A stretch of DNA of 64,000 bases from Apostichopus japonicus (taxonomy: Eukaryota; Echinodermata; Holothuroidea; Aspidochirotida; Stichopodidae): contig NC_092570.1 of the NCBI RefSeq assembly GCF_037975245.1, forward strand, positions 3,566,001 through 3,630,000, in the 5' to 3' direction. The translations under genes were made by a program, and so were the position numbers. Positions 24,201 to 32,690 of this stretch are shown one piece after another; the stretch's first letter is position 1, and the number at the start of each line of letters is the position of its first letter. The notes under the pieces were generated by a model. The model was not told where the DNA came from. It saw nothing but the letters and a program-made list of their open reading frames with translations, and did not search any database.

Positions 24201-27200
24201 GTTCCTCAAGTGAGAAACTTTCTTGGCAAAGAAATCTGGTGACCGTGACAAATTTCCAGGCAACTGATGGATTGAGAAAACTTGGTTAACCAACCGTCTT
24301 ATGATGCTTTACAAGACACAGAAAACAACAACAACACAGTCATTACCATTGTTTGATGCCAACAAAGAGAAAATTAATAACTTTTACATATCCTTTCCAT
24401 CAGAATAAGTAATTAATAACACGACTACAAATTACAAATATACCTTTAATTTTAATTGCAAAAATGTCTCGGTTTATGTCCGTGGTGATGCCCAGTTTTA
24501 AATATCAGGTTAAAAATAATAATAATAATATACAGTTCTTATAAAACGCAAAAAACAAAACATAAAGCACAGAAACCTAAAAAACACAACACAGACGAAA
24601 ATACACAACTGAAAAAACGTACAGGTTACGTTTTTAAGCTAGTCTGGCAAACGATATTTGGGATCCAATATGATCTATCACCAACATTTACTACTAGCGA
24701 TCAGATAAATATGTGACTTTAGCCACTTCTACATCTACTCTTCAAAACTTACCACCGCTTCGAACATTGGCCTTTCGTCCAGGTGATTGGAAAGGATGAG
24801 CGATATTACTGCCAGCGTCTTGCCCAATCCCATGTCGTCCGCTAAGATACCACCTTGGACACTGCTAGGTCTCTTGAAACTAGAGAAGTTTGTCAGGGTG
24901 TTAAGAAAATTAAGACCTCTCTTCTCCCAGAAAGGAGGCAGCTCCTTTGAGTTTTCTCGGAGAGACATCCAATGCAGGGCTTGCTTCTGATGAGGATACA
25001 GGCGGCTTGTGACAGCCTATGTATGAGATAGGAAAGAAATGACCAAATCACAAAATGCGCTAACAGGACACATACTCGATGACATCTATGGGTCTTGGGT
25101 AAAAACCTGATGAATCGTGTCTTAACTTTCACAGTGCATGTTCAAGGATATGCAGGGATGTGTCCAGGATTTCCTGAGTGCCGGGTACATTGATCACCAT
25201 CCTGGGGGAGGGGTCTAAGGGGGAGGAGGTGTCCCCTCCCCTTTGAGAAATTTTTCGCATGCGTAAACTGATGCATTATTAATCTGTATGATTTTGGCAT
25301 AGGCTAGGCCCAATTTATGTAGAATATATTGTTAGGAATGTCAGGATTTTAGATGAAAATAGTGCTGGGCGGGATTCATTATTTTTAAGACAGTGCTGGG
25401 CGGTAATATTTAGTACTGGGCAGGGCCGCCCAGCGTGGGCACATCCCTGGATATGTAATGTAAAATTATTACCATTTGCTTCTCAATGATGTTTCTTTGC
25501 TTCATTGTCAAATTTGTAACCTAATTTAAGACAGATTTCGTCTGTACGGTATATGTTGGTAGTTTGCAATAGAGATGAGAGGGGTAAAGGGGTGGGGGAA
25601 GGGTTGGAGTACCATGGGAGCAGTTACTGAAAGCAAACTCTACTGTCAGTTCTAGGGAAGATAATGCCTTTACTTCTTGTTGCTACCAAAGAAGGTGACA
25701 ATTCCTCCAAGAATTCACCAATGCTACAGGCAGGTAAATTCGAATAAATTCATTTGCTGTAATATAAATAGTTATATACTTACGGCACTAGGTTCTTTGA
25801 TACCCGTCTTGTCTTCACTCTTAATGTCCTCAAACAACTTGTCCAGCTGGTTTTTCATCTAAAATTAAATCGACAGAAAAATAAAAAAAAATAAAAACAG
25901 AAAAGAGAAGAGAAAAGGAGAAAATGCTTTTAGATCTGATAACTAATCATTCATTAAAGAGTTAATTATTAATTACCTGAACAACAAACATCACGACTGA
26001 ATTTTTCAAATTTAACTGAACAATGTCTGCTGATGTACCGACAAATTGTTGCATGTTCATTACTGTGCATGCATCTGCAGATGTTGTAAATGTTACAATT
26101 TTCTCTCTGTTTCTCATCAGACTGCATTTGATTGTGCCAACCCCCCCTCCCCTCCCACTCCCCCTAGGCCTCCCAGCTCTACCACCTATAGGATGATGAT
26201 GGTTTATGATTTCTTTAGCAGGAATATGTGGACAAAGAGAAGAGGTTGAGTTAAGACAATACCTCAGCCTGAGAGAGTTTCACCGAGGCACCAAGCACAC
26301 TCTTGGGCTGGTACAAAGGGGCGCTCATGCGACCGCCAGAGGGGCCTCCAGCGGGAGCACATGCAGAATCCTTCAGATAGAAGCCATGACGACTGAGTTT
26401 TGCCTTGATAGCTTCAAGATTTTCCAGAGGAGCCCAGAAAGATATGTCGACAGGCATACGGAACGAATTTCTATTTCCGTAGGGCACAACTCTTTGAGAA
26501 CATAAAGGAGAAACCAAGTATTAAACTACACTCGAATGATAAGCTTAAAAGTAGGTAGTTATCTGAAAGAAATTAATAACACTGAAACTAGTAATGCCAT
26601 CATTAGGTATGCTTAAAAAGTTCAAAATGTTTACATTCAGAATATAAATATTGTGAATTGATCAAATAAAACCTTAGAATTGTTAAGCTTATTTGGGTTG
26701 ATGATATCATATTAAGAGTATGTGATCTAGTCTTCAGTATTGTGTGCATAGGAACATTGAAAATGTGATTCCTCCCGACTGGAATAAAATATTTCTTTTT
26801 TCTTTTGGGGGGTGGATGGGGTGGGGGAGAGGATGACGATATTCATTATAATTATCTCTATTAACTAGATTGATAAGGATGGTTCTAGACTTGCTTTTAT
26901 CTTAAATATATCCAAAGGGTTTCCGGTCCTTATTCTCTCAAAGGAGGAAATACATTCCCAAGTGATAATCATATCTCCATTATTCAATTTGATTATTTTT
27001 TTTCTGTAAATCTATACTGAAATTTCTTGTCAATATGATGCAAAAAATGATGTATTTCGACAACTTTGAGTCATCTTAGTGATGCCATGTCATACTGTAA
27101 CTGCAGCAAAGTGCCCACCAGTTTAAACTTTCTGGGTGTAAACATAACCAGAAACACATACACCAACAACATCTTCCACTCAAAAGTCATTAAAGATCAC

Positions 27201-28467
27201 AAAATGCTAGAGCTCATGGAAATGTCATGGGTCCCTTACCCTTCTATCCTGGCCAATCTGTTATCACAGATATTGGCGAGAGGCTTGGCAAGTTCTCTCT
27301 TGATGTGTCCCACCTGTTCACCCCAAGTATTTTCCACTTTGATGGCATTGGCATCATGAGCGTTGTCAGGCTGACGAATTAGCGCCACCATTTCTTTCTC
27401 ATTCACCTGTAGGAGATCAACCACAGAGCATCAGGTAACCCATAGCTCCCGAGACCAAAGCACCCTGTATACATATCACTTGAGAAATCATAGACAAGTG
27501 AAAAGTAATGGATTGCCCAGCAGCTCCATACCATGCATACTGTAGGTCCCTATGCAGCCATGCATGCATTAGTTCCACATACATTAAGTAATCTGTAAAT
27601 TATATGTCATTCGTTTTCTAAATTTAAGTCAGCTCAGAATAAGTGGAATACCATATTGAAACCTGCCATATTTTAGCCAAACAAATCCACACGACAATTT
27701 AAAATCATCCTGGGTGAGTTTTAAGGACTGTCCAAAATTTATGGCAAACTGAGACTAAAAATATTGTTCATTCTTTTATATAATTTCTAGGAAGTAAAAA
27801 CTTATTACACATTATAATTGAACAGAGCCTACCGTAGTTTGTACATATATACAAGTGATATAAGTGCAATACTAAATCGTTAAATGTGGAACCATATGCA
27901 TGCTACTTTGTTGATGGCAATCAGTTTGGACACACTTTCAATCAAAAATCTTGTCGGAGGGTCAAATTTGTTGTTTGGACATACTCGTCAAATGTCTCAA
28001 GATGTCCAACTGACCCTGGGACAGTCAGCAAGTATTCTCGAAGGCAACCTTACTCATTGCAAGGGGAAAACACTCTGCAGTGCTAAAAAGACCCTGTATG
28101 TATCTGGCCAACCAAGTGACGAATATTGGGTTATCTAGCATACAGCTGGGATAATTCAAACTGGCTATTAAACAAATTACCAAATCCTTTAAAATAAACT
28201 ACATCTACTAAATCTAATAGAACGACATACTTCTCCATGATAGTACTGTAAGCCCACGATACTGCCCCGGACGTGACCCAACAGTTGTTGATCATCTGCG
28301 CAGAAATCGTTCACATCCAAACCACTTTCAGTGAAGCTGCTGTTCAGGCCTCCAGGACTTCTGATTGAATCCAGGATATGTTGGACACCTTGAGGAGATC
28401 CAAGATCATCACGAAATGAGCCAGCATGCCATCCATTCTTTCGACCGATATCTTTCTTACGTGGCAT
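11989..28467 (-). CDS. HLTF: HLTF: SNF2-family DNA translocase / RING E3 ubiquitin ligase with HIRAN domain (complete, 20 coding exons)
   Basis: The joined minus-strand exons give 1104 codons plus TAA; vertebrate HLTF is about 1009. Domain order is as in HLTF: HIRAN (about residues 60-165), a family-typical VVPYG...MPVDISFW segment, Walker A DMGLGKT (297-303), an acidic insert (325-550), motif Ia/Ib ([13 protein letters not shown]), DEAH box (651-654), TGTPIQN-like motif III, a C3HC4 RING inserted between helicase lobes (C856, C859 ... CPLC 893-896), the helicase C lobe ([36 protein letters not shown]) and a short basic C-terminus. Human HLTF has DEGH where this has DEAH. Family knowledge: nuclear fork remodelling, 3'-hydroxyl DNA ends bound by HIRAN, PCNA polyubiquitination. 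The extra length is mainly in the acidic insert. All 19 junctions are GT-AG and phase-consistent. Neighbour DHRS12 is divergent. Confidence 0.96.
12185..12585 (+). repeat. About 400-bp interspersed repeat (family B), copy 1
   Basis: Lies in the last HLTF intron. Blocks such as CACCACCATCGATCCCAG, CACACAGCTTGCTACC and GCGATGGACATCTCAGGTC recur at 31955-32330 (inverted) and 51190-51580. No coding frame is shared. Confidence 0.8.
12975..13055 (-). CDS. HLTF: HLTF coding exon 19 (helicase motif VI)
   Basis: Encodes [20 protein letters not shown] with the arginine finger motif DRCHRLGQ. It is 27 codons long. Confidence 0.96.
13133..13365 (+). mobile_element. tRNA-derived SINE, family 1, copy B (B-box region multiplied)
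   Basis: Plus strand, antisense to HLTF, adjacent to exon 19. Starts with three related GTCCCCGG(T)-TTCGAG/GTTTGAGTC blocks (13128-13205), then the common body GTCGTCCAGTTACAGAGTTG and the GACTTCGGTCAACTTGCGGC segment, ending near GCTTGCAGGAAGATC. Confidence 0.75.
13665..13845 (-). CDS. HLTF: HLTF coding exon 18 (helicase motif V region)
   Basis: Encodes [35 protein letters not shown] and FLMEP. Donor GTGAGT. Confidence 0.96.
14229..14345 (+). mobile_element. tRNA-like SINE head, family 2, copy 1
   Basis: TAGCTCAGTGTATAGAG (A box), GGATTCGTAATCC (anticodon-arm-like, loop CGT) and GGTCACTGGTTCGCACC (B box). The acceptor stem does not close. A tail TGAAAATTTCTCTGC is shared with the copy at 42281. 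Confidence 0.6.
14954..15066 (-). CDS. HLTF: HLTF coding exon 17
   Basis: Encodes [20 protein letters not shown] and [13 protein letters not shown], the start of helicase lobe 2. Confidence 0.95.
15649..15774 (-). CDS. HLTF: HLTF coding exon 16 (RING, second half)
   Basis: Encodes [20 protein letters not shown], closing the RING with CPLC, then EWHSSAK. Donor GTAAAC at 15648; the later GTGGCA breaks the frame. Confidence 0.93.
16591..16692 (-). CDS. HLTF: HLTF coding exon 15 (RING, first half)
   Basis: Encodes [20 protein letters not shown] and CFHC: zinc ligands C-x2-C, C-x-H and C-x2-C. Donor GTATGA. Confidence 0.96.
17651..17730 (-). CDS. HLTF: HLTF coding exon 14
   Basis: Encodes [19 protein letters not shown] and SDE immediately before the RING. 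Donor GTAACC. Confidence 0.92.
18297..18421 (-). CDS. HLTF: HLTF coding exon 13
   Basis: Encodes [20 protein letters not shown] and [12 protein letters not shown], matching LLLRLRQICCH of HLTF. Confidence 0.94.
18981..19158 (-). mobile_element. DNA-transposon-like repeat fragment (family C) in an HLTF intron
   Basis: Minus strand reads GCGTACAAG, CCTCCAAGATCGCTGGAAAT, GGCACTTCCCAGGCCTTG and a terminal CCTACGTGCCTG. The first blocks recur three times at 62950-63860. It lies directly downstream of HLTF exon 12. Confidence 0.65.
19202..19381 (-). CDS. HLTF: HLTF coding exon 12
   Basis: Encodes [20 protein letters not shown] and [14 protein letters not shown]. Donor is GTGAGT at 19201; a transposon-derived repeat starts 40-50 bases downstream. 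Confidence 0.94.
19780..19918 (-). CDS. HLTF: HLTF coding exon 11
   Basis: Encodes [20 protein letters not shown], motif III/IV region, then [10 protein letters not shown]. Confidence 0.96.
20324..20456 (-). CDS. HLTF: HLTF coding exon 10 (DEAH box)
   Basis: Encodes [20 protein letters not shown] and SERQWALSG. Walker B is DEAH (651-654). Confidence 0.96.
20709..20861 (-). CDS. HLTF: HLTF coding exon 9
   Basis: Encodes [20 protein letters not shown] and [18 protein letters not shown], matching the IVLTTYNILTHDYG region. Confidence 0.94.
21255..21302. repeat. (TA)n tract in an HLTF intron
   Basis: Alternating TA with ATGTATA/TATACAT flanks, self-complementary, about 48 bp. Confidence 0.7.
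21662..21768 (-). CDS. HLTF: HLTF coding exon 8 (helicase motif Ia region)
   Basis: Encodes [19 protein letters not shown], equal to human TTLIICPLSVLSNW. Donor GTAAGT. Confidence 0.94.
22608..22795 (-). CDS. HLTF: HLTF coding exon 7 (acidic/basic insert)
   Basis: Begins [20 protein letters not shown], a near copy of the exon 6 motif, then a Lys-rich stretch. The donor GTAATG (not the nearby GTAACA) keeps frame with the next exon. Confidence 0.85.
23303..23787 (-). CDS. HLTF: HLTF coding exon 6 (acidic insert)
   Basis: 485-nt exon, the least conserved part. It holds two SIM-like cores, IIIDDDGEE (418-426) and [14 protein letters not shown] (446-459). Acceptor TCCTGGCAG, donor GTATGA. Confidence 0.88.
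24753..25016 (-). CDS. HLTF: HLTF coding exon 5 (Walker A)
   Basis: Encodes [24 protein letters not shown] and [20 protein letters not shown]. Walker A lysine is residue 302. Confidence 0.96.
25153..25449. mobile_element. 297-bp MITE-like element with GATATG target duplication
   Basis: Starts CAGGGATGTGTCC and ends with the near inverse GGGCACATCCCTG. It is flanked on both sides by GATATG (25147-25152 and 25450-25455). The interior is G/C-rich and noncoding. It lies in an HLTF intron. Confidence 0.7.
25784..25858 (-). CDS. HLTF: HLTF coding exon 4
   Basis: 25 codons, [19 protein letters not shown]..., matching the LFEDLKEDDKT segment of HLTF. Donor GTAAGT. Confidence 0.92.
26263..26491 (-). 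CDS. HLTF: HLTF coding exon 3
   Basis: Junction recreates EGVVPYG, followed by MPVDISFW as in vertebrate HLTF. Donor GTATTG. Confidence 0.92.
27240..27406 (-). CDS. HLTF: HLTF coding exon 2 (HIRAN core)
   Basis: Encodes [20 protein letters not shown] and the HIRAN signature of Asn/His/Asp/Ala followed by AIKVEN and GHIKRELA. Donor GTAAGG. Confidence 0.93.
28231..28467 (-). CDS. HLTF: HLTF coding exon 1 (start codon, start of HIRAN)
   Basis: ATG at 28467-28465 in [16 protein letters not shown]; ends GLQYYHGE before donor GTATGT. A C-rich tract and CAG at 28484-28482 suggest an upstream noncoding exon joined 14 bases before the ATG. Confidence 0.9.
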
Positions 28468-31400
28468 GGTCAGGTCTTAATCTGGGGGGGGGGGTGGAAA
28501 TGATGATACAGTTCGAGTTATAATTCAGTATACAAATTTTGCGTAGCAGTTTTGAAGGATCTGAGCTTAGCCTTACGAAATACTATCATTCACTTGTACT
28601 CAAGGGTTGAAATAAGGATTTGTGGACCGGGCGCCACTTTCTAAATAAGTGGCTCCTGGTTCGTGGCAATTTCAGTAGGACCAGGAGATATTTTCTCACT
28701 ACCAGGAGCTTAAAAGAAGAAACAAAATTCAAGTATACACGGCATGTAGGTACGTATCAGTACAGGTGTTGTGCGATATATAAACCATGTGCACCAGTGC
28801 TATTGTGCATGCACTCGAATGACTCGATCGATCAGTGATTTATCAAATCGCTAGCAGTTACTATCCATGCACTAGCATGCAATGTAGTTTCAGGCTTCTG
28901 TGCAGCGCATGATAAGGCTGATATTTACAGGAGTATGCAGGCGCTTATTTGCCGACAAAGTAGCGCCGGGTGTATTGTATTTTCATGTTCAGGGGCGCTT
29001 ATTTTAACCCTTGCTTGTACTTCAAAAACTGCTATAAATCTATGCACTTGTAGAGCAATTTGCCCATTTTGCATCATATTTTGCCATATGAATTATTCCC
29101 TGATAGTTTTCTTGGAAACAATAGAAAGTTTATGAGTAATGAAGACACGTCAAGCTCATGACGGTTCTGAATAATGACTTAATAAATTTATTTTAGTTGT
29201 TTATAGCACTGACAATCAGTTTTACAGTATCCATCAACAGCAAGGTTTGAGAATGTCATCCATTCAGAAACTTCTACAGCTCAAAGGTAGAAATGGAACT
29301 TGAAGATCACTGACCAATCATTGCTTTGAAAAACAGAATTGACCATTTGCATTTTGTATGAGCAATAGTTTGCATTTGAATGGTTTAGAATTGATTTGAA
29401 ATTATAGGCCTCATACACGCCTAGTTGCTTTAACTTTGGGGCTAGGCCCAAGTTTGAATCAATGCGATGAATGTGAAACTATAGATGAGGCATCTCAATA
29501 ATCTGCTGATCCAGATCTGTATAGTAACTTAAGTGTGGGCTGTAAGTTGTTCTGAATTTAAAACAGCAATTCAGGCAGTAAATATGTGTGCAAAGACCAT
29601 TGTTCGAAGTCATGGGAACTTGGGGTGATGAAATTTGAAGTATCTGGGCTGCTAGGTTTGCATTCATCACTGTAGTTGCCAGGTATTTCTCCAAATTCTG
29701 ACTATTCAGCTGGCAGTCGGGTGAATAAAAGGTACACATAGCCTATTACAATGTTCTATCCAATATGAGACAATGTTCTATCCATTACAATACAACACTT
29801 GTAAGAGATACAAGATCCACCACATCAAAAATAAATAAATAGTGTAACGAGAATCAATTCTAGCATTAACATAAGATAAGGTTCCATTCAATAACCACGC
29901 ACCAGCCCTCTGGGCCAGCCTGTAGTGTACTAGGCCTAGACGTACTATAAAAAGCTGAAAGTGCAAAATAACAAGTAGGACCCTGTAGAACCAGAAGCAA
30001 TTTTATCTGTAATATTGCTTTGAAATAGATAGAACATGTGGCTTTCCACATGCAATGTCATCTCTGTTCAGCTGCAGAGGTAATAAAGAAACAGGGCATG
30101 ATAGTGCGAGTGTTATGCTTAACTAAGTCTAACCCGGTACAGGGTCCAAAAGGTGAAACCAATTTTCAATGCCTAAATCCCTAACATGAGTTAGGTTACC
30201 GTAGGCCTAGCCTACCCCACAAAATATCTGGCAGACACTTTCTACTGATCATATCATCATATCCAACATACGGCTAAATTAAATTTATGGCTCAGTTGCT
30301 GCACTTCCGATAAAGATGTCAACCTGTCTCCTCTTGTAATTTGTGGTCTGACCATAGCAAAACATCAGTTAAAATCAGTTAGGCTTTATTATGTGAAATA
30401 TGGAAAGGTCCAAACATGTCAACATTAAAACTACGGATACTGAGACCAACCATAATACAAAATGGATCCACTGACATACATGGTTCAGAACTTCAGATGA
30501 TGAACATTTCGATTGTTGGATCCAACCATTAGTACTACACATTCGATCAGTACTATATAATAAAAGAACAGTTCAGAGGTTCATTTGGTTTTGCCTGTTA
30601 ATAATCCATAATTTGAGCAATGATAATGAAAACTGCATTCATTTTTACTTTATATATTATCATCGGTTTCATCTTTGCTGTCGATCGTGAATTCCATTGG
30701 ATTCGGTATCAAGAGTAATAGATCGTTTCCTTAATGATGAGATTTTTCATCTTTCAACAAACTGAAACAAATAAAATAGAAATAAATGCGTGAGGTACGT
30801 GGGCGTCTGTGCAGCCACCTTGGTTTTTAAAAGCTACCATATAAAATTCATTACTCAACTTTTCAAGTTTTCCCGGCTCTATACTCAGTCGGTGCACATG
30901 CGCATTTGAATTCGGATTATATAATATGGACTATTTCGCAATCATAACAGGATAAATACACCGAGCTTACACACTGCATTCGAATACAAAGATATACTTC
31001 CACTATTCTAGGTCTACAACCGATTTCACGCAGAAAACGTATTATATACACACAACTTGCCAGGTAAATTTTATAGTTTTCTTCTCTATCGTTCATAGCA
31101 TTTTGGCACGTTTTGACATATCGGCGTGAAATATTGACCAAATACTGTATTAATCAAACTTCGGTCGTCAAGTAGGCTACGTTTGTAAAAAAGTACTGTA
31201 ACATAGATAAGGACCAGAATTAAATACCGGCGTCGTTCTAGCACACGTGATGTTGGCACAGATTTTTAGATCTATGCATAGTATTACTAGTAGTAGCCTA
31301 GTCTGCATGTAGGCCTGCCCCTCGCCACCGTTGGCCGGACTGGCTACCGCCCATGGGTTAGTGACACTTGTTTTACGCCGGTGAGTTTGAGCGCCAGCAT

Positions 31401-31954
31401 ATAGGCCCGTCAATCCAAAATAACCCATGATATTAGGCCTAGCCTATATATACAATCACCTCTAGCCTAGTCGTATTTGGAATTGATTTAATTTCATTAT
31501 GTGGTCCTACTGATGCTGAGCATGATTTACTGTAATAACCTAGGGATATGCATTAGTGCAAGCTCTGATTAAAATATACTTCACAGGAACTATTGGCATA
31601 ATACCTTCTGCAGTACATGCTTTGTATCGTTTGCGTCATCGGCTCCCATCATTCATTCTGTCTACCTGTGTCGAGCTATTTGGATCATTAATATTGTTTG
31701 TACGTAAAAAAAGATATACTAATGTATGTTTGATTCCGATATTACGAAGCTGCTAATTATGGAAAATATTTTGTCCTCCCAATATAACCTGTGAAATCCA
31801 AACTTTACTGATTGTAATCTACTAACTAACAAACATACAGCAAATATATTGTTGAAATTACATATTAAGCAGAGTAGTGAAGCACTGAGCTCTTAATGTG
31901 GAAGCTACTGTACGTATGTATACAGTAGCATGCCTATAAACTTGAAACGCATCT

Positions 31955-32330
31955 GGAAAGAACAGTTAAGGCATTGAAGACTCGCCCCATCCGCGTGCCT
32001 TTGCTTGCAAGTGAAGTTTTCTTCTTGTCGCTACAAAATGCAGACAGTAATGAAACGTGATACCTTGTTATCTTTAATCTAGACCTGAGATGTCCATCGC
32101 TGCTATGTACACTGTGTTGTGGATATTGACCGTACCTGTATGTATTGACTGTACACTAGTGTCTAATTACCGACGGTAGCAAGCTGTGTGTGCATTTTCT
32201 GGGATCGATGATGGTGTCAAACACTTCTGTTACACCTCATTCGAAACTAGGTCAGATTACCGGCATGAGACGTTTCTTGGTGCGCGATCCTTCACACCCT
32301 TTAAGGAGGAAAATTAGTAGAGCTTGACAT
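31955..32330 (-). repeat. Interspersed repeat family B, copy 2 (inverted)
   Basis: Reverse complement of the 12185 copy: GACCTGAGATGTCCATCGCT, GGTAGCAAGCTGTGTG, GGGATCGATGATGGTG, CCTCATTCGAAACTAGGTC. Confidence 0.8.
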
Positions 32331-32373
32331 GGTTGTGGCATAAGAGCTGCGAGGTTACAATATGTCATATATA

Positions 32374-32520
32374 TGTAACGTCCATGATTATGAATTGTCA
32401 ATGGTCAACAACTCTGTAACTGGACGACAAACATTAATCTTGGAGTGACTCGAACCGGGGACCTTATGATTGGAAGGCACCGGCGTTAACCACTGAGCTC
32501 ACACTCCACGACACCACACC
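32374..32520 (-). mobile_element. tRNA-derived SINE, family 1, copy C (best tRNA-like head)
   Basis: The minus strand begins GGAGTGTGAGCTCAGTGG and the B box is GGTTCGAGTCACTCC. GGAGTG and CACTCC can pair as an acceptor stem. The body then reads GTCGTCCAGTTACAGAGTTG. Truncated before the 3' part seen in other copies. Confidence 0.8.
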
Positions 32521-32678
32521 ACACTCCATATTGTTCTATGGTTTGTGAAAACTATTATGTACTGAATGAATATCGTTATACAGCGCTTACTTGATGACAG
32601 CACAACAGTTATCACTTCCGTTCAAGCCGTGCTTCTTCCTGCTACAACAATATTTTTCTAATTTTATGTCTTTTGCAG

Positions 32679-32690
32679 ATGAGAATATAA
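32679..32690 (+). promoter_or_regulatory. Minimal upstream ORF before the DHRS12 start
   Basis: The first bases after the acceptor read ATG AGA ATA TAA, then one A, then the main ATG. A three-codon uORF thus ends one base before the start. Confidence 0.55.

Larger units (their letters stand above)
28468..32678. promoter_or_regulatory. Head-to-head intergenic region HLTF / DHRS12
   Basis: About 4.2 kb separates the two start codons on opposite strands, so both promoters and any noncoding first exons must lie here. HLTF has a splice acceptor 14 bases before its ATG and DHRS12 has one 13 bases before its ATG, so both 5' UTRs are probably spliced. A GCCACCTTGG sequence near 30815 resembles a YY1-type core element; this is weak. 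No TATA box or CpG island is clear. The right part holds a family B repeat and a SINE. Confidence 0.45.
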
